Of a stretch of 11,263 bases of DNA, positions 6,540 to 11,263 are shown piece by piece. Within the stretch, counting starts at the first letter, position 1, and each line of letters begins with the position of its first letter. This DNA comes from an uncultured Gemmiger sp. (GTDB lineage Bacteria > Bacillota > Clostridia > Oscillospirales > Ruminococcaceae). The notes under the pieces are model-generated. The model ran no database searches. It saw only the letters and a program-made list of their open reading frames with translations, and was not told the DNA's origin. The position numbers and the translations under genes were made by a program. The DNA is taken from NCBI GenBank assembly GCA_944382805.1, contig CALWNS010000050.1:1-11263 (forward strand), given 5' to 3'.

Positions 6540-7562
6540 ATGAAACACAAGACCCTGTGCGCCGCGGCCCTGGCGGCCGCCCTGCTGTGCACGGCCTGCG
6601 CGCCGCGCCCGGCGGCGCGCGAACCGCAGATCGAACTGCTGGCCACCCCGGCCCCGCAGCCCACGCCCACGCCCAACCAGGGCATGGGCGGCTGGGACTT
6701 TGCGCCGCAGCGCACGGCCGACCAGCAAAAGTACGGCAGCGCCGGCCTGCTGGCCTGGCCCTGCGTGCTGTACAGCGTCTACCTGGACGAGGCGGGCGGC
6801 GGCGCGGCCTGGACCGACGAGGAGATCGAGCGCAGCCAGCAGAACCTGGCGCTGGCGGTCGATTGGATCGGCGCGCAGGCGGCCGCCTACGGCGCGTCCC
6901 CGCGGCTGTACTGCGGCACCGACGATCTTTTGGAGCGCATAGAGTACGAGGGGACTTTTGTGGGCGGCGAAAGCGCCGACGAAGGCCAGCGTTTTTACAG
7001 CGAGATCGATGCGCTGTGCGCCCGGCTGGACACCGACCAGCTGGCCGAGACCTACGGCACCACCAACGTGGGCTTTTTGATCTTTTTGCCGGTGGACGGC
7101 TGCTCGTTCACCATGGTCCATTACCTGGAGGACGGCAGCAGCTATTACTACGAATACTCCTGCCTGTATAAAGAAAACACCTATTTCCCTGCCGGCACGT
7201 TCGAAATGCCGGCCGTCTATGCGCACGAGATCCTGCACCTGTTCGGCGCGCCCGACCTGTACGAGGGCAGCAACGACCTGTACGTCACGCCGGAACTGAT
7301 CGAGTATGTGGCCCAAAACTGGCCCGACGCCATCATGCAGGACACCTATAACGCCGACGGCGTGCCGGAATACGACGCCATCTCCAAAACCATCTGCCCG
7401 CTTACGGCTTACCGCCTGGGGCTGTGCGCCGACTTCCCCGGCATCGAGCAGTTCCCGCTGGCGGCGCAGGACCCGGCGGGCACCTACCGCCTGGACCCCG
7501 GCACCGATACGGACGACCTCCCCGCACAGGACGAAGGGGTGGCCGCGGCGCCGGCCGCCTGA
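6540..7562 (+). CDS. Putative surface lipoprotein with HExxHxxGxxD metallopeptidase motif
   Basis: A 340-residue predicted exported protein. The start at 6540 follows GGGGG (6528-6532) at 7-nt spacing and gives a textbook signal peptide (MKHK, then an Ala/Leu core); the in-frame GTG at 6519 overlaps the clpE stop and is less likely. The likely lipid-anchored Cys is C20 (LLCTAC), with an unusual Cys at -3. A Pro/Thr-rich spacer follows (about 37-46). The key feature is AHEILHLFGAPDLYE (228-242): His229, Glu230, His233 and Asp239 fit the zinc motif HExxHxxGxxD seen in snapalysin-type metzincins and, with the PDxY ending, in M6/immune-inhibitor-A peptidases. An Ile-Met pair (265-266) could be the metzincin Met-turn. 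I do not recognise a named family. Placement 17 nt after clpE and 31 nt before an araC gene suggests one operon. Protein targets are unknown. Confidence 0.7.
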   Translation: MKHKTLCAAALAAALLCTACAPRPAAREPQIELLATPAPQPTPTPNQGMGGWDFAPQRTADQQKYGSAGLLAWPCVLYSVYLDEAGGGAAWTDEEIERSQQNLALAVDWIGAQAAAYGASPRLYCGTDDLLERIEYEGTFVGGESADEGQRFYSEIDALCARLDTDQLAETYGTTNVGFLIFLPVDGCSFTMVHYLEDGSSYYYEYSCLYKENTYFPAGTFEMPAVYAHEILHLFGAPDLYEGSNDLYVTPELIEYVAQNWPDAIMQDTYNADGVPEYDAISKTICPLTAYRLGLCADFPGIEQFPLAAQDPAGTYRLDPGTDTDDLPAQDEGVAAAPAA

Positions 7563-7582
7563 CCCCCGCCCGACTGCCCGGA

Positions 7583-7588
7583 AAGGAG
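7583..7588 (+). promoter_or_regulatory. Ribosome binding site fixing the araC-type start at 7594
   Basis: AAGGAG lies 5 nt before ATG 7594. The same frame is open upstream through the lipoprotein gene (from 7306), and this site decides the start. Confidence 0.75.
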
Positions 7589-7593
7589 CACAA

Positions 7594-8481
7594 ATGCCAA
7601 CCGCACGACCGGCGCCCCAACTGCATATCGGCGGCATCGTGTGCGGCGGCGCCTCCGAATGGCGCACCGGCGAGCGTATGCCGGAACACGGCTGCGAACA
7701 TTGGCAGCTCGTGTTTGTGTTGGACGGCGTGGTGGACGAATTTACCGACGGCAGCCCGCGCCGCCTGCGCGCCGGGCGCCTGCTGTTCCACCAGCCGGAC
7801 GAAGCCTGCGCCATGCAGGCGGTGGGCGAGGTCCCGCCCGAGGTGCTGCGCATCGAATTTGAAGCGGCCGGCAGCCTGCTGGATATCTTCCGCGGCCGCG
7901 CCGCCTGGGCCGATGCGCTGGAAAGGCATACGCTGCGCCGCCTGGCCGCCTGCGTGCGGGAGGGCTGGCAGGTCAGCGGCGAGGACGGCGTGCGCCTGCC
8001 GCAGCCGGTGCGCCGCGCCGACCCGCCGCTGGGGGCCGAGCGCCTGCAGCAGCTCTACCTGGAACAGGCGCTGTGGCTGCTGGCCCGGCGGCTGCACGGC
8101 GGCGGGCGCAAGCTTTCGCCCCGCGCGCGGGCCGAACAGAACCAGGGCGCGCTGGTGGACGCCGCGCGGCTGTATATGGCCGAACACCTGGAGCAAAGCG
8201 TGACGCTGGCCGAGGTCTGCCGCGCGGCGGGCTGCGGCCGCGGCGTGCTGCAGCAGGCGTTCCAGGCGCGCACCGGCCATTCGATGCGCGAATACTTCAG
8301 CCGCATGAAGGTCGAGCGCGCCGCCGTGCTGCTGGCCCAGGGCTATACGCCCGGCGAGGTGGCCAAACAGCTGGGCTATTCCTCCCAGGCGTATTTTTCG
8401 CAAAATTTCCGCACGCTGACCGGCCGGACGCCCACGGCCTACCGCCGCGACCCAAAACCTTTGTCTTTGTGCAACAAATGA
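7594..8481 (+). CDS. AraC-family transcriptional regulator
   Basis: A 295-residue DNA-binding regulator. The N-terminal part (about 10-95) has the pattern of a cupin sensor domain: EHGCEHWQLVFVLDGVV (31-47) followed by a Gly turn and RLRAGRLLFHQPDEAC (57-72), as in effector-binding AraC arms. The middle (about 100-180) is a helical linker. The C-terminal about 100 residues (187-285) hold two helix-turn-helix units: VTLAEVCRAAGCGRGVLQQAF (203-223), then the signature EVAKQLGYSSQAYFSQNFRTLTGRTPTAYR (255-284), a close fit to the AraC/XylS family motif. The ligand is unknown. It follows the lipoprotein gene by 31 nt and precedes galE by 117 nt, so it may control its own operon, galE, or distant targets. 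No terminator is visible after it, so readthrough into galE is possible. Confidence 0.9.
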   Translation: MPTARPAPQLHIGGIVCGGASEWRTGERMPEHGCEHWQLVFVLDGVVDEFTDGSPRRLRAGRLLFHQPDEACAMQAVGEVPPEVLRIEFEAAGSLLDIFRGRAAWADALERHTLRRLAACVREGWQVSGEDGVRLPQPVRRADPPLGAERLQQLYLEQALWLLARRLHGGGRKLSPRARAEQNQGALVDAARLYMAEHLEQSVTLAEVCRAAGCGRGVLQQAFQARTGHSMREYFSRMKVERAAVLLAQGYTPGEVAKQLGYSSQAYFSQNFRTLTGRTPTAYRRDPKPLSLCNK

Positions 8482-8525
8482 GCATCCCGCCCGGCGAAAC
8501 GTCTATGGCGGCGCTGCGGCACAGA

Positions 8526-8534
8526 TGCTACAAT
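8526..8534 (+). promoter_or_regulatory. Probable extended -10 promoter of galE
   Basis: TGCTACAAT fits the extended -10 pattern TGnTATAAT with one change. No recognisable -35 hexamer lies 16-18 nt upstream (the region is GC-rich), which an extended -10 can tolerate. The start of transcription would be near 8541, giving a leader of about 58 nt. Confidence 0.5.
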
Positions 8535-8544
8535 AAAGACGTAC

Positions 8545-8561
8545 CCAGGCGAAAAGCCTGG
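8545..8561 (+). repeat. Short hairpin in the galE leader
   Basis: CCAGGC (8545-8550) and GCCTGG (8556-8561) form a perfect 6-bp stem around a GAAAA loop, a few nt after the predicted transcription start. No T-tract follows, so it does not look like a terminator for the upstream araC gene. A strong AAAGGAG (8584-8590) stays free downstream. Confidence 0.5.
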
Positions 8562-8598
8562 TTCGGCCTAAAAAACGGATAGAAAAGGAGCGTTCATT

Positions 8599-9627
8599 AT
8601 GTCCATCCTGGTCAGCGGCGGCGCCGGCTACATCGGCAGCCATACCTGCGTAGAACTTCTGCAAGCCGGCTACGACATCGTGGTGGCGGACAACTTCTAC
8701 AATTCCTGCCCGGAAGCTCTCGCCCGCGTCAAAACCATCACCGGCAAGGACTTCCGCTTTGTGCAGGCGGATATGACCGACCGCGCCGCGGTCGAAGCGA
8801 TCTTTGCCGCCAACCCGGACATCGACTGCGTCATCCAGTTCGCCGCCTACAAGGCGGTGGGGGAGAGCGTCTCCAAACCGATCGAATACTATACCAACAA
8901 CCTCAACTGCACGCTGACCATCCTGGACGTTATGCGCCGCCACGGCTGCCATGACCTGATCTTCTCCTCCTCGGCCACCGTGTACGGCGACCCGGCCAGC
9001 GTGCCCATCCGCGAGGATTTCCCCACCGGCGCTACCACCAACCCCTACGGCACCACCAAGGCTTTTACCGAGCGCATCCTGGCCGATTGCTGCAAGGCGG
9101 ACCCGGAACTGAACGTGGCGCTGCTGCGCTACTTTAACCCCATCGGCGCGCACCCGTCCGGCCTGATCGGCGAAGACCCCAACGGCATCCCCAACAACCT
9201 GGTACCCTATATCGCCAAGGTCGCCGTGGGCAAGCTGGAAAAAGTCCACGTCTACGGCAACGACTACCCCACGCCGGACGGCACCGGCGTGCGCGACTAC
9301 ATCCATGTGGTGGACCTGGCGCGCGGCCATGTGGCGGCCATCCGCAAGCTGGCGCGCAAGCCCGGCCTGTTCATCTGCAACCTGGGCACCGGCCACGGCT
9401 ACAGCGTGCTGGACGTGATCCATGCGTTCAGCAAGGCGTGCGGCCGCGAGCTGCCCTATGTCATCGACCCGCGCCGCCCCGGCGATATCGCTGAATGCTG
9501 GTGCGACCCCGCCAAGGCCAAAAACGAACTGGGCTGGCAGGCCGAATACGGCATCGAGGATATGTGCCGCGACAGCTGGAACTGGCAAAGCAAAAACCCG
9601 GACGGCTACAAGACCGCCCGGGCGTGA
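8599..9627 (+). CDS. galE: UDP-glucose 4-epimerase GalE
   Basis: A 342-residue cytoplasmic short-chain dehydrogenase-fold enzyme that interconverts UDP-glucose and UDP-galactose in the Leloir pathway, using tightly bound NAD. The NAD-binding glycine motif is GGAGYIGSH (7-15). The catalytic Ser is in SSSATVYG (123-130). The Tyr-x-x-x-Lys pair is Y150 and K154 (NPYGTTK). Further family blocks are RYFNPIGAHPSGLIGEDPNGIPNNL (177-201), GTGVRDYIHVVDLA (228-241) and RRPGDIAECW (292-301). Length matches E. coli GalE. At the place of E. coli Tyr299 there is Cys300, the residue type found in human GALE (Cys307), so the enzyme may also accept UDP-GlcNAc/UDP-GalNAc. The gene stands alone without galK or galT, which points to sugar-nucleotide supply for glycans at least as much as galactose catabolism. 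A ribosome binding site at 8584-8590 fixes the start. Confidence 0.96.
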   Translation: MSILVSGGAGYIGSHTCVELLQAGYDIVVADNFYNSCPEALARVKTITGKDFRFVQADMTDRAAVEAIFAANPDIDCVIQFAAYKAVGESVSKPIEYYTNNLNCTLTILDVMRRHGCHDLIFSSSATVYGDPASVPIREDFPTGATTNPYGTTKAFTERILADCCKADPELNVALLRYFNPIGAHPSGLIGEDPNGIPNNLVPYIAKVAVGKLEKVHVYGNDYPTPDGTGVRDYIHVVDLARGHVAAIRKLARKPGLFICNLGTGHGYSVLDVIHAFSKACGRELPYVIDPRRPGDIAECWCDPAKAKNELGWQAEYGIEDMCRDSWNWQSKNPDGYKTARA

Positions 9628-9643
9628 CAGCGCTCTATCCTAC

Positions 9644-9675
9644 AAAAAAGGGCGGCCCGCGGGGCCGCCCTTTTT
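9644..9675. terminator. Bidirectional intrinsic terminator between galE and araC-type gene
   Basis: A perfect 9-bp GC stem (GGGCGGCCC 9650-9658, GGGCCGCCC 9662-9670) with a 3-nt loop is followed by T5 (9671-9675) and preceded by A6 (9644-9649). It therefore reads as a U-tailed hairpin on both strands. It ends galE from the left and the - strand regulator (stop at 9686) from the right. Confidence 0.93.
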
Positions 9676-9685
9676 GCTTTGCGGG

Positions 9686-10498
9686 TCATACATAGATCTC
9701 GTTGTTGCGCGGCGGCAGGCGCTTGGGCGCGGCGTGGGGCGCGGCGCTGTCCCGCCAGGCCAGGGGGGACAGCCCCTCCTCGCGCCGGAACACGCGGCAC
9801 AGGTAGTTCGCGCCGGAAAAACCGCACAGGTTGGCGATGGTGTCCAGGTTGTACTCCCGCTCCATCAGCAGCAGCTTGGCGGCCTCCAGCCGCGTGCGGG
9901 TCAGGTACTTGCCCGGCGGCACCCCCATCTCGGCCGAAAACACCCGCACCAGATGGCATTTGCTCACGCCCAGCGCTTCGGCCAGGTCCTCCACGCCGTA
10001 CAGCGCCATGTAGTTGTTGCGGATGGTCAGCACCGCTTCGGCCACCAGCGGCGAAAGCCGCTGCGCCGGTTCGTCCGCATGGGCCAGCGCGCACAGCAGG
10101 GCATAGGGCGCCGCGGCGCGGGCCGGGTCGGGCGCGCCGGCGTCGGTGGGCGGCGCCTGGCACAGCCGGGCCAGCTGCTCGGCCGCCGTGGGGCAGGCGG
10201 CGCTGTCCACAAAGCAGGGGGCCGGCAGCCCGCGCAAAAATTCCTGCACGGCCAGCCCGTCCAGCCGCAGGCACAGCAGGTGGCAGGGGGCGGACGGGCG
10301 CAGCACGAACGCCCCGCCCCCCAGCAAAATATCGCCCGATGTGCCGCTGCCGGCCGGCTTGCCCTGCGCTTCCAGCAAGCAGCGCCCGCTGGAAAGCACG
10401 CCGACCCACAGCCCGCCGCCGGCCAGTTCCAGCGGATCCTCGCCCTGTAATTCGCGCGTTTCGCACACCGCGCAGCAGCGCTGATGATCAAAAATCAA
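9686..10498 (-). CDS. AraC-family transcriptional regulator, TTG start
   Basis: A 270-residue regulator. The start is TTG (10498-10496); it follows a GGGGG ribosome binding site (10510-10506) at 7-nt spacing, and no ATG precedes it in frame. Residues 5-85 look like a compact beta-rich sensor domain (GDILLGGGAFVLRPSAPCHLL, 55-75, is the typical Gly turn before the second half of a cupin). Residues 90-145 are Ala/Pro-rich linker. The C-terminal two helix-turn-helix units are clear: VEDLAEALGVSKCHLVRVFSAEMGVPPGKYL (169-199) and LDTIANLCGFSGANYLCRVFRREEGLSPLAWR (218-249). The 20-residue tail after the DNA-binding domain is Pro/Arg-rich and of no known role. It is divergent from an MsmK-type sugar ABC ATPase gene and shares a 122-bp promoter region with it, so it is a good candidate to control that gene; effector unknown. 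Confidence 0.9.
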   Translation of the reverse strand: MIFDHQRCCAVCETRELQGEDPLELAGGGLWVGVLSSGRCLLEAQGKPAGSGTSGDILLGGGAFVLRPSAPCHLLCLRLDGLAVQEFLRGLPAPCFVDSAACPTAAEQLARLCQAPPTDAGAPDPARAAAPYALLCALAHADEPAQRLSPLVAEAVLTIRNNYMALYGVEDLAEALGVSKCHLVRVFSAEMGVPPGKYLTRTRLEAAKLLLMEREYNLDTIANLCGFSGANYLCRVFRREEGLSPLAWRDSAAPHAAPKRLPPRNNEIYV

Positions 10499-10539
10499 TT
10501 TTAGACCCCCTGCATCAATAAAATGCTATTCCATTTCCC

Positions 10540-10568
10540 ATTCTAAGCTGGTATTATAGATTTGTCAA
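10540..10568 (-). promoter_or_regulatory. SigA-type promoter of the - strand araC-type gene
   Basis: On the - strand TTGACA (10568-10563, perfect consensus) and TAGAAT (10545-10540, 5 of 6) are spaced by exactly 17 nt. Transcription would start near 10533, leaving a leader of about 35 nt to the TTG codon. Confidence 0.75.
10549..10557 (+). promoter_or_regulatory. Probable extended -10 promoter of msmK-type gene
   Basis: TGGTATTAT fits the extended -10 pattern on the + strand. No good -35 is seen 17 nt upstream. It lies inside the 17-nt spacer of the opposing - strand promoter, so the two polymerases could not bind at once. The leader to ATG 10621 would be about 57 nt. Confidence 0.5.
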
Positions 10569-10576
10569 GAAAAACA

Positions 10577-10592
10577 GGCGCCGCACGGCGTC
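10577..10592. repeat. Short palindrome in the msmK-type leader
   Basis: GGCGCCG (10577-10583) and CGGCGTC (10586-10592) form an inverted repeat with one G-U pair and a 2-nt centre in DNA (or a 6-bp RNA stem with a GCAC loop). It lies between the predicted promoter and the GGAGGG ribosome binding site (10608-10613). It could be an operator half-site pair or a 5' mRNA hairpin. Confidence 0.45.
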
Positions 10593-10620
10593 AATAAAAC
10601 ACCATTCGGAGGGATTTACC

Positions 10621-11263
10621 ATGGCAAGTATCAGCTGCCGCCACATCTACAAGATCTATCCCGGCAATGTCACCGCTGTTAAGGACTTCAACCTGGAGAT
10701 CGCGGACAAAGAGTTCATCGTCTTCGTTGGCCCGTCCGGCTGCGGCAAGTCCACCACCCTGCGTATGATCGCCGGCCTGGAGGAGATCTCCAAGGGCGAA
10801 ATGTACATCGGCGAGCGCCTGATCAACGATGTCCCGCCCAAAGATCGTGATATCGCCATGGTGTTCCAGAACTACGCCCTGTACCCGCACATGACCGTGT
10901 ACAAGAACATGGCGTTCGGCCTGGAGCTGCGCAAGATGCCCAAGGACGAGATCGACAAGCGCGTGCGCGAAGCTGCCAAGATCCTGGAGATCGAGCACCT
11001 GCTCGACCGTAAGCCCAAGGCTCTGTCCGGTGGTCAGCGCCAGCGTGTTGCGCTGGGCCGCGCCATGGTCCGTAACCCGGCCGTCTTCCTGCTGGACGAA
11101 CCCCTGTCCAACCTGGACGCCAAGCTCCGTACCAGTATGCGTACCGAGATCATCAAGCTGCACAAGCGCCTGGCCACCACCTTCATCTACGTTACCCATG
11201 ACCAGACCGAGGCCATGACCATGGGCGACCGCATCGTCGTTATGAAGGACGGCGTCATCCAGC
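10621..11263 (+). CDS. msmK: MsmK/UgpC-type sugar ABC transporter ATPase (3' end missing)
   Basis: The first 214 residues of an ABC ATPase that energises carbohydrate importers of the CUT1 family from the cytoplasmic face. The frame runs off the window without a stop; full-length relatives are about 360-380 residues with a C-terminal regulatory TOBE/OB domain, which is not visible here. Motifs are Walker A GPSGCGKST (37-45), Q-loop VFQNYALYPHMTV (81-93), signature ALSGGQRQRVALGRA (134-148), Walker B VFLLDEP (155-161), D-loop SNLDAKLR (163-170) and switch His VTHDQTEAMT (191-200). The VFQNYALYPHMTV block and DAKLR are typical of MalK/UgpC/MsmK. The start is fixed by GGAGGG (10608-10613). No permease or binding protein is adjacent upstream, so it may be a shared ATPase as MsmK is in streptococci; the substrate is undetermined. 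Codon use differs from its neighbours (many CGT, GTT and GGT codons), suggesting high expression. Confidence 0.93.
   Translation, partial: MASISCRHIYKIYPGNVTAVKDFNLEIADKEFIVFVGPSGCGKSTTLRMIAGLEEISKGEMYIGERLINDVPPKDRDIAMVFQNYALYPHMTVYKNMAFGLELRKMPKDEIDKRVREAAKILEIEHLLDRKPKALSGGQRQRVALGRAMVRNPAVFLLDEPLSNLDAKLRTSMRTEIIKLHKRLATTFIYVTHDQTEAMTMGDRIVVMKDGVIQ

Noticed and set aside
5946..7853. Long - strand open frame (635 codons) opposite clpE, the lipoprotein gene and an araC gene
   Set aside because: It spans parts of three well-supported + strand genes, and its translation is low-complexity without recognisable motifs; an effect of high GC at third positions.
8545..8576. Terminator between araC-type gene and galE
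   Set aside because: Only a 6-bp stem followed by A-rich, not T-rich, sequence on the + strand.
9422..10450. + strand open frames running through the end of galE, the terminator and the - strand araC gene
   Set aside because: They read through a strong bidirectional terminator, and the opposite strand has a complete AraC domain with promoter and ribosome binding site.
10577..10592. CcpA catabolite-responsive element near msmK
   Set aside because: The palindrome does not carry the TGnnA core and central CG spacing expected for a cre site.

Overview
The window looks like a chromosomal stretch from a GC-rich, Gram-positive gut anaerobe of the class Clostridia, most likely the Oscillospiraceae/Ruminococcaceae (Faecalibacterium, Gemmiger or Subdoligranulum-like). 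The basis is the ecfA2-ecfT-truA order typical of Firmicutes, strong AGGAG-type ribosome binding sites, a zinc-finger ClpE-type unfoldase, an MsmK/UgpC-type sugar ABC ATPase, and third positions dominated by G or C. The genus is an inference. I see no phage, transposon, CRISPR, tRNA or rRNA gene; the region reads as core and near-core chromosome.

Left block (1-4101, all + strand, tightly packed): the 3' part of the EcfA2 ATPase, EcfT (11-nt overlap), TruA pseudouridine synthase, a single-pass membrane protein with a predicted extracellular beta-propeller (DUF5711-like), and a CvpA-family membrane protein. EcfA2 and EcfT form the energizing module of ECF vitamin and micronutrient transporters. 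TruA modifies tRNA anticodon arms. The last two are poorly understood envelope proteins placed where many Firmicutes carry rplM-rpsI.

Middle block (4102-8481, + strand): a 132-bp intergenic region with a probable SigA promoter embedded in inverted repeats, then a ClpE-like Hsp100 unfoldase, a putative surface lipoprotein with a metallopeptidase-type zinc motif, and an AraC-family regulator. The three genes are nearly contiguous and probably cotranscribed.

Right block (8482-11263): galE (UDP-hexose 4-epimerase) with its own likely extended -10 promoter, ending in a strong bidirectional terminator. It is convergent with a second AraC-family regulator on the - strand that starts with TTG. That regulator is divergent from an MsmK/UgpC-type ATPase gene cut off by the window end; their promoters overlap. 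This end suggests sugar uptake and sugar-nucleotide metabolism under local AraC control.

The points most worth a second look are the metzincin/M6-like lipoprotein, the ClpE-like protein with a non-canonical ClpP-docking tripeptide, the Cys gate residue in GalE, the overlapping divergent promoters at msmK, and the recurrence of a short stem-loop just after each predicted promoter.
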